Source: Balanoglossus misakiensis
Taxonomy: Eukaryota; Hemichordata
Assembly (NCBI GenBank): GCA_040954595.2
Contig: CM082583.2
Location: forward strand, 7,750,001 to 7,814,000
Direction of reading: 5' to 3'
Length of the DNA stretch: 64,000 bases
This document shows positions 13,901 through 31,200 of the stretch, piece by piece. Each line of letters begins with the position of its first letter. Positions within the stretch are counted from its first letter, which is position 1. The position numbers and the translations under genes were made by a program. The notes under the pieces were generated by a model. That model was given only the letters and a program-made list of their open reading frames with translations, did no database searches and was not told where the DNA came from.

Positions 13901-15171
13901 TGTGTGACGCCACTCTAAGGGTGCATCCTCAATTCTTGAAATATTAAGCGCGTCATTCGGACACTATTAATCCATTAGGCTAAAACGAATGCACATTTCC
14001 ATAGCGTGAAATGACATTTCCATATAAACTTAATTACGTATTCATCAAACGCTGACGATAAACGAAATCACGAAATGGTCGCATTATGTAAAGCGAAAGT
14101 AATGGAATGTTTACAACTTTTCTAATTAAACATCGAGCGGAGAAATGTAAATATTGCTACAGCCAGCGAAATCATTGTTGTGCTTCCTCTGAAACTTCTT
14201 ACGTCGATAAGAAACTTCTCCGATAGGTTAATATTGACGACGTGACTAGAGCAACCAAGTCATGGAAATGTAGCTGCGAATTATTTTACTGACACAAGTG
14301 CTGCCAGTGTATTGCAACATTAATATACTTGGCCAAAATATTTTGAAAATTACAATTTTTTTAATTATTAAGTGCGGTTTCTATATGTGACAATTAGTAA
14401 TCAGAGTCACTCATAAATGTTGCGTAGCGTATCCGCTACAGTAATCAATTTAATTTCAAATTGCAGGAGTGATTCAGCTTACATAATCGTATGCATATTG
14501 CCGGAGGAAACAATTTTAGTCGAAAGGCTTTTATTCTAACAGCATCACTCATCAGTGATGCAGATTACATTTTATGCCAAGAAAGCGCCTCTCGATTATT
14601 CAACTTCTGTCCAGATTTTTTTTTCTTATTCGTGAAGCGGACGAGTTGGAGTCCAATCCGCCTTCGTGGCGACTTTCGGTTTCCTCGCCCGGAGCGCTGT
14701 TGACTCCCAGCAGTCCTCAGCGGAAGACTGCGTCCACGTTTGGATGCTGTCTGCTCTGGGAATCATCATACGCGGAAACACGTATCCACGTCGTCTCTTC
14801 TCCACGTCCGTGTAATCTGATACTGGCGTTTAAAAACATGAAGCAAATGTACAGAATGGCACACACCGATGAAGTTATTAGATTTCCGACATAACCCCTT
14901 TGTTCATCTTTTTTGGAATCATTCACGGTTCCGGACATCTATGCATGCATGCATCCGCTGCCTTGGTTTTTAATAAAGGTGCGGTTGCATGGATAGACAT
15001 ATAGAGGTCGTCGCTAGTTGGTTATTTAGATTTTCCAGATACGTAAACCGACTTTGCTTCTATTTGAAAAGTTATTACAACCTGTAGATGCGTACACGAA
15101 ATGTGCCCATAACCTTCATACTTTGAATGAGTCTGTGAAATAACGTCGGTAATTTTTCTTTATTTTCTCAG
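10906..15171. other. Putative intron or gene-poor stretch
   Basis: No confident exon. Strong acceptor-like polypyrimidine-CAG sites occur before 12304 and 13754. No reading frame after them reaches a convincing donor. The minus strand also carries a strong acceptor-like tract before 10780, within the interval between the two upstream candidate exons. Nothing else is recognisable. Confidence 0.4.
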
Positions 15172-15323
15172 AAATTCATATCCTGTAACCCACAAGTGGC
15201 ATGGTCTTGCGAACATGGGACTCTGAGAATCGCACGTTGTGCATCTGATATAGTTCCTGCGTCAATTTGTTCTCCGGATTCACGTATAAAGATGTTTAAT
15301 GGCAACTCTCTAGATTTAAACAA
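15172..15323 (+). CDS. Candidate third exon, Cys-rich, phase 0 to 2
   Basis: A very good acceptor (TTTTTCTTTATTTTCTCAG) and a very good donor (ACAA|GTAAGTG) enclose 152 nt. Only one of the three frames is open, and it is the phase-0 frame expected from the exon ending at 10905. The 50 encoded residues contain four evenly spaced cysteines (exon residues 5, 13, 23, 33) and the segment SCEHGTLRIARC. That segment faintly recalls the opening strand of SUEL/galactose-binding lectin domains, but the rest does not fit the family. The frame closes with TAA immediately inside the following intron. A later phase-compatible segment begins after an acceptor at 17745. The product is unknown and linkage to the 10.5-kb exons is inferred only from phase. 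Confidence 0.3.
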
Positions 15324-18300
15324 GTAAGTGGACTTCCGTTTTGGTTTCAAAAGGAGAATCTTCTTTGTGAAAGATGTTAGTCTGTATACCGTTCATAGAA
15401 GAGCAATCACCTCCTGAAGACCACACGCTTTATCTAAAATGTTATTAGATTCGGTGGTTGCCAAGGAACTACTTCTTCGCGCGCGGCGTGACCTGATTAT
15501 TTGAAGCCATTCGATTACCCCAATGATCGTTGTTAACAGAGATGTTTTCTAAAATCGCACTTCGCGTTCGAGCTGTCGTCGCCAAATATGCAAATTAAAC
15601 AACCACGCGCACTCGCGATTTAGTGCCTGCGCAAACACGCCTAAGGCGTAGTAATTTTCAGCATCAAATAAAGTGTTTGTTTTAAAAGTAACAAATGGGG
15701 AACGAAGTGCAATGCCACTGTCACACACCCAGTCAGTCACGTGATCCTCTCGGTGTGCATATTAAATGAAACACACGAATAACGGTTCAAATCTGCAGAC
15801 CTGTAGGTTTGTGTATACCATTGTTCATCCAGTAGCACTAGTAGCTAAGTTATCGCCAAGCGACTATGCATTATAGCAGACCTATACATAATTATTCATA
15901 AATTGAGAAACATTCAACTCTGTCGGTACATCTGTAGAGATGACGGGGCTCTTCCGTTTCCCTACTCCTATTTTAGATGGCACTTTACATTCAGTCCGTA
16001 ACCCCGGTGTACTTTAAAGGATTGATGGGATTCTGATGATATTTCAAACCGTTATAAGAATTGATATAAGTGAGACTGATATGGCGATCTTTTAGCGGTA
16101 CGATAAAAAGTGAGAGGAATAATAATGAGGCATGGCCAGCGATAGCTGAACAAAGACGTGACACGACTGTAAGTTTGTAATATAGGTAAATAGGTAGACA
16201 GGAATAATTTTAGAAGTGCATACTCTGATTTTGGTATTTGACGACTGAAAAAAGTGTGTAGATGTTGAAAGATGCAGGACCGTAAAATTCAGTCGCGCTG
16301 TGGACAGTGGTCTAATCAACGATGAAATACTAAATTTTATATTCAAATAATAGCAACATTAGACATCAAGGTGTGCTCCATCTTTAGTGCCCTATATAAT
16401 ACACCCACGAAGAACAATATGCCCATAATATGCTAATGAGTAATTGGCACCGCCTAATAAGAAACCAAGAATTGTATATAGTGGAGGCACTTTACAAATC
16501 ACACGTCGTACATGTAATGCTAATGAACATGTAGAATTGTACTCTAGGGAGCGGAAATAGGAAAGGCGCGAAATAAATTAACCGGATATACAGTCAGGCG
16601 GAGTTCACACTTTATTAACTTTCTAAGAGGCGAGAAAAAACAAATTCGGACATCGAAGAGTTGAAACGTTATATATGGAAATTTGCAGTTGAATTTAGGT
16701 GTCACACTTTCACAGCATGTGACCAATACGGCGTCTATCAATGATCGTTAGTTTGCCGGGACCGATACACACATGCCAGAACTACCTGTGGCGTTGTTAA
16801 CTCAATTAATTGCCGTCGTGGGTTTACCCTTGATGAGGGGACGCACCAGCAAATTGTGACAAATAACGCGATGTGTATAGACTATACAGCTGAGGGTTTT
16901 GTGGCGGGTAATTAGTAGTTAGTTATATTTAGTAGGGTCCGCGAATGAGCACTGTCGGCAGGGAGTACGAAGGTAAATCACATATTGTGATGTTCTGAAA
17001 ACAAATGATTAACACCGATATAAAACGAAGCAGGGTTCTCCACGGTCGGTAAAATACCAATGACATGCCAATTCAATCAGTGTATGGTTATCTGGAGAAG
17101 GCAGCAAACGCCATTGATGTCATCCCCACACTGCCCAGTACGCTCCGCCAACGATGCATTGCAAATAGCGAATAGAATCTCACCTGAGACATATTTAATA
17201 CCAAATTCCAGTACATAAAGGGAATTATAGGCACACTGTTTACTTCACTAAAAGCCATTCTCCTGTGTAGGCAAAGAATATTACGTGTGATCACAGTATA
17301 GTATTCGGCCTTCCATGGCCTCTACACACATATAAAGAAACAGAAGCCGACTATAATATGTTGAAATTACATAAATGGTACATTCATGTTCAGAAATTGC
17401 ACTGCGTGTTCCAAAAGAAGGACAAATTCCCCAGAATTGGGTCGTGTAACCTTTGCCTGCCAGGGTTCAGTGCAGCTGTAACGTAATAGTTATCAAACAA
17501 TGCAACGCAAGCTGTCTATTGGATTACCTGCCCGTGGGTGTGATATATTGGCGTTTAACACATACCGTCACGTGATCGCGTATATACCCGCAGCTACCGA
17601 TACCGCCATCTCAGCGAAGTGACTGATATGTCTCTCGGTCTCAAGGAGCCGTGGCGAGTGTGTTACACGCCGAAATTCAGCAAGATCGTGTTACTAATGA
17701 TGCATCATCACCATTAAAGTTTTAACGGCTAATTTCATTCTTCAGGCCGGGTGCTCCTCTTCATCCTCCCGAGAGTCTGGATCCCGTGTCTTGTTATCGA
17801 ACCAGAAATGCAGCGCCGATTCAAATTCAAATTTAATTCCCTTCTGCGCCTGGGCTTCATTTCAGAGCCGTCGTCAAATGATCATGGCTCGACTTGACTT
17901 TCGCCATGTCTTCACACAAACGGGTTACCCCCATAAATGCAAAACCAGCCGTTTTCTTTATCGTCTTTCACGTAAACTTAAACGCTTTCCCGTTTTATGA
18001 AACCGTCAAAGCGGAACGATAGCTTATGAAGCCAGAAAAAGTAATCGAAAAAAAAAACATACAAGTAAATAGTCTCTTTCTGTGGAGACATAAATCTCGC
18101 GGGGCTTCCGTGGACTCTGTGCTGAAAGTCTAGTGTGATTGAATGCCAGGTGAGGGCTAATCATTTATTTTTAGCCAACGTCGACGAAATGTGAATAGCG
18201 TAGATTAAGCAAGCGAAAACATTCCGTCCCGCCATTTCATGTTCACATTACATTAAATTTGTTTAAGAAGGCAATGAATTCGGGCCAGAATACACCCCAC

Positions 18301-18526
18301 AGCTTTTAATAGTGGCTAGGTCACGGACTATCTCACAAACAGTGTAGATTAGATGCAACATCCAATTTCTGCAGAAGGCCACTGATTCACGAGAACTTGC
18401 AAAGAGATTACACGGATGTATAAAATCCAATCAGAGGGTACTGCAACTTCAAAGCTCACAAAATGGTCAGTGAGGTGTAAGTGCTATGATTTTTTAAACA
18501 CTTCGCCCGGAAATAATACTATCTTT
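15324..18526. other. Gene-poor stretch with three acceptor-flanked open segments
   Basis: Strong acceptor-like sites precede 15976 (tract CCTACTCCTATTTTAG), 17746 (TTCATTCTTCAG) and 18374 (CAATTTCTGCAG). The segment from 17746 is open in two frames. In the phase-2 frame that would follow the exon ending at 15323 it encodes 29 codons and then TAA at 17834. The segment from 18374 is open for about 30 codons up to a GTCAGTGA donor-like site. None is recognisable, and chance is a fair explanation for each. Confidence 0.3.
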
Positions 18527-18709
<183 letters not shown>

Positions 18710-20330
18710 TTTTGCAATTCCTCGAGTATTGATTTTCTGCCAGGATAACAGTACAGTGTACTTTAGCGTCTGCACTCCGAACAACTGTCTACTAACATCA
18801 ATCACTGTCGCTGATTATCCCTATAGAATCTCCATATATTTACTTGTCTGAGTCGCTTTTATTGCTTAATACCATAACTCCATATTTTATTGTAGAACTT
18901 AAATATTACATCGATTTTATATTACGTGATTTTCCGAATGAGTTTACCGAATATTTCTGTTGTCAGGGGCAGGTAACCGCCATCGAATTTTGATGTTACA
19001 CAGCTGTGAAGGCTTCCATTAGTATACCGCGGTAACGGTTGTTTATTAATAATATCACGTTATAGAGAATCCCACAATGCGTCATATTTTGACCGAGATA
19101 GATATGTGCATGTTATAAGATATCCAATGAATTCGGCCTTTAATTGACACTTAGTCCACTAAATACATAGTTTCCTGTGTTTTATGAAAGTCTTGAAGTC
19201 ATGCCGCCTTTCCTGGAAGGTATTTGTGTGATGATGCTCTTTGCCTGCATTAGTCTGTTCGTTCACCAAAAAGGGCGAAACGCCGAATCCCGTTCAAATT
19301 TAATCCGGGACAGCTGATGCCACGATAATTAAGACACCGTTCGATGGAAATTTACTTCATTAATATCTTGAGGCTGAGTGACCAGGCGCTTTTATACCGA
19401 GAGCACTTAACCAGTCGCTGTACATTTTTGTGGAAACTTTTATCCCACCGTATATACGGCGATTTTCCGTTTTATCAATCAAAACTGGACACATTGAAAT
19501 AGAATGGATCCCGAATTCAAAGGCACGCCCACCCGAGCCGCGCGTCGCTATGTTTCCTTCCAATGAGGCACACATGAGAACCGTTATACCTAACATCATA
19601 TTTTCCGGTTGCCGAACTGACGCATATTAAGCGATAACTTTTCTGTAAATAGTATCATAAAAACAAACAGCCGAGGGAATCAGCGTCTGAGAGGTTGTTG
19701 CAAAGACTATCAAGTGTGCTTTTCTGGTTTACGGCGACCTCCGTCAGCTGGGCGAACCTAATTGCGAAATTAAACGTAATTCATAATTTCGTCTGAATAC
19801 TGTGAGCTTAGTTTCCTGGTGATCCGTTGTGCACACAGTGCCAGCCCTGTAGCGCGCAATACTGTGCCGGGAGATTACCGGCCCATGCTCACGGTGCGGT
19901 GAATCACGAACCGATTCCTAATTTTCTGAATACTTAGTAAATGTCATCAGCATGAAACCTCCGATTTTGTTTCTCTCACGGAGTTGATATGAGAAAGCGG
20001 ACACCAAATTCTGTGACTGTCAGACAGTCTGCCCCGAGGATGCACAATTTCGTCATAGAAAGCCGATAACAAAGATTGTGCAGGAGCGCCAGAGAGCCTC
20101 ATTTGACCGTAAAGATGACTGGGTATAGAATTTTGAACGATTGGATCAACTGGTGAGAAAACAGAGTTTAGGTTTCAGCTCCATCATGCGACAAATTGTC
20201 TATTTCTACATTTAAAGTGCAGCAAAATTCTGAACGATGTAATAGAGTTGAACTTCACATTAAACCGATATTTGGATCGTGATTGGTACCTCTTTGTACT
20301 ATATATTAATTGCAGATAGCTAGGGTAGAT
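18710..20330. other. Gene-poor stretch
   Basis: No gene recognised. Two overlapping open frames at 19360-19630 on opposite strands, 66 and 79 codons, lack family motifs. No repeats stand out. Confidence 0.5.
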
Positions 20331-20390
20331 AACGATAGATAGAACGATAGATAGAACGATAGATAGAACGATAGATAGAACGATAGATAC
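20331..20390 (+). repeat. Five-copy 12-bp repeat, AACGATAGATAG
   Basis: The 12-mer AACGATAGATAG starts at 20331, 20343, 20355, 20367 and 20379, the last copy ending in C. It sits directly beside the pure GATA array and looks like a higher-order derivative in which every third GATA unit is replaced by AACG. Confidence 0.9.
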
Positions 20391-20393
20391 TAG

Positions 20394-23885
<3,492 letters not shown>

Positions 23886-23955
23886 CAGTCAGACAGGCAG
23901 GCAGGCAGACAGACAGACAGACAGACGGACGGACATATATGCATGCATGCATGCA
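23886..23955 (+). repeat. Compound CAGA/GGCA/CGGA microsatellite ending in GCAT units
   Basis: AGACAGGCAG units grade into AGAC and GGAC units, then ATATAT and four GCAT units. It is short and degenerate. Confidence 0.9.
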
Positions 23956-25265
23956 GAAAAGCTGGAGATCTGATGATTTTTAATGATTTGGTATAATTCG
24001 TGGCTGCATTCATTTGACTTTAAATTAGATTAATTAACTGAATGTCTTGTGACAAGCCCGCGCAATATCGCAATATATCCCTAACAATAAATGCATATTG
24101 CCAACCCTATGTCTGATAATTGCTCCATAATTAACTTATGATAACATGATAATTAAACTCCGGGCACGTGTTAAGCATACGGCACAATAAACATGGTTTT
24201 TAATAGGCTGAACATTGATTATATAATGTGAACGAGAAAAAAACAATAAATAAAATATTATCGATCAGTTAATAATAATCGGCACGTGTGCCGTGTTAAA
24301 TACAGGTACCTGTATTCAATCCCACCAGTCAATGACCTCTGATGTACATTGTTTGAGTTTAAAATACAAAATGACATTTCTAGTCGCATATCCAACTTGC
24401 TTTAGTGATCCCATATTCACAGCAAACGCTAATAATGTTAACATGACTACAGAGCTGAATCAGCTTTCTTTGATTGACAATAAAAAACTATAAATGACCT
24501 TATTGTCGAAAGCCAATTAGCAACGTCATTATAGATCGGAAGCAAATTACCAGTTATAATGAAATACATGCGCTTAACTACTATGCTCCGCCCAAGATAT
24601 TCCAGGCAGCCATGCATTTTTTTCTTTCCTTTGCCTGCTTTGAGACAGAAACCGTAATGATAGCTATTTCATTATCATGTTCAATTTCTCGAAAGATATT
24701 ATCTACGCCAACCTTTGAACATATTCTGGCATTGAATCCCAAGTCCTGGTTTTCTTTTCAGTTATCAGTTTGAAGTAGAAAAGTAGATAAAAAGGAAGAC
24801 AAGTTGTTGCCTAGGGAACAGATAACGGAGTAAACCAAGATGAGTACATGTAAATCTCTTCCGAGAAACCTAAGCTAAAAAAATGAATATTAACTTAATG
24901 ATCTGTCATCACGGTGATTGGCTAATGTTCTAATTGTACAGTTTTATCTCAGAGGTACTGTTTTCTTGTTTCTTGTAGTTAGCATTTTGTCTTCCGATTG
25001 CCAATGTCGGTTGTAAAATGAGACAAAAACAATTGTTGCCATAGTAATTATATATCCAACTGGTGAACGACGGTTACTGTAGAAACAACTCGTAGACTCG
25101 GCTGATTTCGCCCGCGGATGAAATAACACGAAACATGTCGGCTTTGTAATTAGTTTCGAATCAAATTACTCTCATGGTAGTGTAAAACGTGTAATGCCGT
25201 TTTTGTTGTGCCACACCTGGCACCATCCAGTTGTTTTTTATCTTTTGTTACACTTGATCTTATTG

Positions 25266-25296
25266 ACACTTGCGGGCACATGCAAGTGTTTTTTTT
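25266..25296 (+). other. Short hairpin followed by T8
   Basis: ACACTTGC (25266-25273) and GCAAGTGT (25282-25289) form a perfect 8-bp stem around an 8-nt loop. A run of eight T follows directly, up to 25296. It looks like a terminator-type structure. In an animal genome the T run could stop pol III, but no upstream pol III gene was recognised. Confidence 0.3.
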
Positions 25297-28200
25297 GTCA
25301 TTTACTCAATTGGAGTTCTAGGGTCACCTGATATGTTCCAATGTTTGTTTGTGTAATGTCTTTTCTACTCATCCTGAACCGCTGCTGTTGGCCTTATTTC
25401 TCCGTGTTTTGTTGTTCCAGTTAAACGCTGGCCTAGAAAAATTCAGAGCTTATTAGTTATAATCTTCCATGCATATGTCACATTGCCCTATTGGCCCGGC
25501 AAGCAACCTTATGGTTTTCGCAGATTGTACACGTATTATCGCAAGGCGTGCTCTCCATCACTAGAGAATATTCACCGACAATTTCACCTTACCTTGTATA
25601 GTGAATAACCCCAGGCGCGACCTTCAGCGCACTACCTTATTAAAACACACATCTTGGAGCGTGACATATAATAAGATATAAGAAATAGAGATCTTCACAT
25701 GAGCAAATCAATTTAGAATCACAACATGTTGTGCTTTCCGTTGCTGTCAAACCTCTGACCTCGAGTTGAACAGCTGACCTATCCACATGCGCAAAAGAAG
25801 GGCATAATCCCTTAGTGATGTATCACTCACAAGTGGACGATTAATATCATTTGATACAACGGTGCGTGCCATACGGATTCTGTGGGTTCCCGCGCACTTT
25901 AAATATGACAGCTTCGATTTTGCGTCATTTTCTAGATTTAATACTAAGATAAACCTGGAACGGTCTTTTTTATCGAAACTCAGTTTTTGAATGTGTGCTT
26001 TTCCTGTAACTGTTGCTTTCGCCTTACCCTTTTCTTTTTCTGAGTCTCGGCCCAATCAGTCGCCTAGTCAAATATGCCTGTCGCCTCTATTCAAGCATCA
26101 CAGTCATTCCAGAGCGCCCATTGCACAGTGTGAAAAATCCGTCATTTTATTCTGACAGTCTGTTTACTGGCTAATCTACTCAAAAGAGAAAACTTTAAGA
26201 AGTTTTACAGCGAGGATAGAATGTGTTCAAGTCGCTTGTGACTGGGTGGAAGTATCTCCTCGAATATTTTACCTGCTTTTTACTTTATCGCCCGTTGAAT
26301 TAGACAACTGACACTGAGACAATGATCACCGCCGATCGATCCGGTTAAAATTCACCTGACATTTAAATTCTCCTGGCCTTCCGTATCAGTTTCACGCGAA
26401 CTTTTCTTCCCGAGTTTAGTCACCGCATTATCCAGAGTGACGGCGGAAAATTTCCGTGGAATACAGCTATTTAACCCGTGGGTCCCAACGGGCATCGGGT
26501 GATGTCCGTTCCGGTAACGTTTGCACGAAATGCCTTCCCTGTACAAGACTAAAGTAAGCTGTCCACATGCCGTCTTCGTGACAGTCATGTGATCTGTGCT
26601 GATAGAAATGTATCGTTGAGGTAAATTGGATGACGTTATCAATCTAAGTAGAACTTCGCGGCACTTTCTGTAGACTTTTCACCCTTGATTGAGTCCAAGC
26701 TCTCTCATTCGGAAGCCCTTAATTGATTGCGCTTCATTACGCCCGTTCATTAGACTAAGTTGGGTATTTGCGTTTCTTTCGTCTCTGATCTCCATTAGGG
26801 CGGGCTACACAAATAGGACCTAATATAGAGATAATTAGAAGTGTCTTTCAGAAATCCCAGCTAAATGAGCAAGTTGCCATGTGACACGAAGCATGCACAT
26901 GTGGGACTCCCACACTGTACCTCGACATTTTTGTATTTGCATATGATGGTTATACAAATCATTCCCATAAATAGTATACATGTATATGTAAGTTTATTTC
27001 CAAAATATTCATTCAATATGCCAAAAATGTCCTTACTGTGCGCATTTCTTTTTACTGTTGAAAGATGGGAACCCCACAGGCAATATGGCGTGTTGGCAGT
27101 TGTGGCCTATTCGCCCTTTAACTTATCGATTACTGAGAGACTGTAATTGACTCACTAACTACTATGTAACCGAACTATTCGAATGACACAAGTAATCAAA
27201 TTTAAAAGACGCCCGTCGGAGTGAACCGCTAAAAATAACCCGTTTTAATTCGGCGGTCAAGGTTTCCGCTGTCGCGGCTTATCGATTTGAGGCCGGCCAC
27301 AAAGCAAACTGCGGTGAGCAATAAAGTTTTAATCATTGAAATGAAGCTTATCATTGCAAATATCTAATGCAGCCAATATCTGGTATACGACAGGTCAAGT
27401 CTCGGCGGACTGAGACAAATCAACACAATAAATATGAACAAATGTGATTGACAGATGATCCACTCAGTGAAACATAGTTCAGTAATTTGGAGAACGTCCG
27501 CGAAATTGCCGCCAAACGTAGACTAGAGTTGCGCGAATATTTCGCGTGAACATTTCGAATTTTCATCCATGACACGATAGCTAAATGATTCACAATAAAA
27601 GTCAGATTGCTGTCACACTGAGAGTACCATTTAGTGCCTACAATCATACAATTGTATCTTCTTATGTAATTATCTCTTTCCTGCAAACTAAAGTGTTTCG
27701 TGGGCACACGCCCCCCCCCCCCCAAAAAAAAAAAATGTTACGGAAGGTGCCCAACTAGTTTGCACGTTAAATGGCGAATTAAGTGCAGAAGTAAATTAAG
27801 CCTTGGTAATTGGGACTGATAACCTGATTCATAGAAGTTTGTTTTATTCCGACAGTTTGAAATTGATGAACCTTGCATCGCAATAATAAGTGCACTGAGT
27901 CAAAACAGAGCATGGGATCCTTAGTTTGGTCATTTCGGAAATGCTTCAGTAGGTTTCTATAAAGGTTTGATTTGTTTGCGCCGAGAAGATTGGCAGTCAT
28001 GTATCATCGTTCCCCCTAATCCCCCAAAGAATTTCTCTCCCCCCCCCCCCCTTCGTCGTATAATTACCTATGTACATACAAGTCCGGCAATATGTAAGGC
28101 AACTGGTCTCGCTGTATGCAGCGGCCAGTACAGGAGTGACATATCACCGTTTACAGTGTCTCTAGTTACAGTCAGAGCTAATATGGGATTAGAGCGAAAT

Positions 28201-31200
28201 GCCACAGGCATGGTGCTGTATCGCACGCATCAATTTTAGTTGCGACCATAATACTCTGGCAGACTTTATTTGTTAACGGCGAATTGCGAAACCAAAGTGG
28301 GGGTGCCTTTTGCAGATACGTCTCTGAAAGTGCGTGTATACCACACTGCACTGCCCATGTATAGTTACCAAAACATATGTGGCGGGGACATACATACTAT
28401 TGTAATATATATCTGCCATGGAAGCATGCGAGTTTAATATAAGTGGACTACAGATCGCTTAAGTTAGTAATAATGGTACGCAAAAACAGGCGATAGATAT
28501 AAGCCTCACATTAAGAATGTTATTGACACGACAAAGCTTATTTCAGACTGCGGAACAAACGGACACAATGTGGACCAGACAGCCGTGCGATGCACTGCGC
28601 GCAACAAAAACATTACTCGTTTCAGTTATTACGGCGGGATCAGAGTCCTCCCTATTGTCAGAAGTGACATCTGTTGCATTCCTTTGGCAAACTCTCGATT
28701 GTCTCTCTCATACAGGCACGACGAGCTAATCGAATTCAAAGAGATGAGCACCGTACGGTTGCTTCGTTTGCTTGGGTTGTTTATGGCAATTGTATCTGTT
28801 GTAGCCGGCTCTTAAATGAAAAAGCATAATGGCGTTATACCGGTGTGAACGCCGACTTCCTGTTTTCGTGTGCACGTAATATAAAAGAACACTCAAAACG
28901 ACACAATGAAGCCTTCCATTAGCAACTAACTTTTGCCATGTAGATTAAAATGCAACTCGTACGCTCAACTATCGGGAAGGCCAAAGGCCCCTGACCCAAT
29001 GTACGCTGCGCTCGCGAACGTACATACCAATTACCATCACAGCAGTCTAGAGGTTATACCGAGTTTTTGTGTATTGAGACCGCAAAATTCCACTCTGGGA
29101 TTAATTGAGATTCGGTCAAACGTAAGCGATATACCGCCACTTTGGTAGCTAATTCTGGATGTGGGAAAGATAATCGACCTATTGGCCACCGTTCACCCGC
29201 CAGTTTTAGCCTAATGGCGTTAATGGCGTAAATCTTGCGAAATGTTTAGCAAAGAGAACGTGGAATTACGAGATCGCCCGGTGCAGTGTTAACAGTTTAC
29301 TGAACGCGCCAGTCCGGCAATCTCACGAATCTATCTTCCGACCGAGACATGGGAAAATGTTTTCCCAACTCGAGTTGATAAAATTCCATCGAACGCGCCG
29401 TAGATTCCGCGTTAATGAGCCCACGTGGAGAAAGCGAGTGACTTGTTTTTAAATATGAAACTTGGAAACCTGCGGGATAGCTGCCAACGGGAGAAGTCCA
29501 TCCCGGAGAAAAATGAGAAAAATATGCAAACGTGAAATTTAATATAACTAACAATTTGATGTTTTTGTTGGAGCGATTGAAACGCGATATATTTCGATGT
29601 TTTTAGCAGCTCGTGAAATGTCAGTAAAAAACCGGACGGTACGTATACCCGACTGCTATGCAGGCGGCTTGCGCCGACGTCACTTAACACAAACTATTAC
29701 CGTCTTCTGTGATGCGAGACTCTAAACACGAACTCAAACAGAAAATGTTTTGATGGCTCTAAGAATATTAAGGATACAGCAACTGCACCTGTGTTGCCTT
29801 TTCTAAGCCACTTTGCTTTCGCATTGACGTGAACGGCGACGATCTTTTAGCAGAAAATGACATAACGAGATTATAGGCAAAGAAATCTGCGTTCTTCGCT
29901 CTGCGTCTAGCTCATCAACGTCAACAACTGGAAAGTCGAAATGGCCTGCAACAAATGCTGGCGAGGATTCTCTTTCCTCCGTTATTGATGACGTCATTGA
30001 CATACGCTAGTTTAATCGTTCGTGAAACCTGCGCCGTAACTACCACAGTGTTCAAATTGCATCGTGGTTAATTGTGATTGCATAATTTTCGCGGGAAGTC
30101 ACGATGTTTCGGAGTGCTCTATAGGCGACACAACGCTGACGGTAGCTTGTGAGCTTTGCCAGTGGCCTACCCTTCGAAATTACAAAATATTCCTTTTTTT
30201 TCATCCAAGTTGTCTTCTAAAATCATAGAACTTTCAAACGGATTATCCTGAACAGATATTTTTGCCAAACTACCTCTCAGCATTTTTCTAACATTCTTAT
30301 AAGTATAATTATCGCAGTTTAAATAAGCCGATAAAAAGGCTATCCTAAAACTTTAATATATTAATCTACCTTTCAAAATTGTCAGAGTCGATTTTGCTGA
30401 CTGTATAGACACAAAGTGTTTGATGATGCATGGTATAATTTTTTAATACAAAAGACAAAAAAGTAATGGTTGAATAAGAAAATGTTGTCAATAACCTATC
30501 ACGCAACCTCAAAACGACACGATGATGATTCAACGGACAAACAAACAAACATGATGTTCCAAGGTCGTGGCAGAGGTCGTTGTTCTCGTCTCACTAGTTC
30601 TGCGTGCACTTCAATTTACTGTTCTTCAGTCTGTGGACGCTAAAATCACCGTGATCACCCAATCAAGAAGGCCTTATTCGCTTCACCTGATCTCGTCGTT
30701 TCTGACATCAAATCGAAAGAGATATATCTTACTAATTTAAAAGCTGGTTATTTTTAGAATTCATCTTAAATAGAATCGCTGTCGCACCTCAACCGATGAG
30801 TTAGTTCACTGTGTATCGTATCGACCAACACACCGCCACTAAATAAGGAAAATGGCGGAAAATTCATATCTTTTGTGCTCTAATTATTCTTCACGTCACA
30901 ACCGAGGATCCATATGTCAAATTTCTGTGTGCAGCTAGCGTTCAGAAATACTAACGGGGTCCATCTGAGAAGTAGGGGAGGTCTACACTAGTAACTCCAT
31001 AATAGACATACCACACATTGGCGTGTCACGCCCCACCCCCGTCATAATTAATGAACGCTTCCTGATTCAGTGGGTCCTGATGTGTGACAACACAGTGTCC
31101 CGTTGATGCCAGAAACGCAATCATAATTCCTGGTTGCATTACGTCGGGTCAATCGCTGCACAACTCAGTTTAGCTGTGTATATATATACTTGTTATTTAG

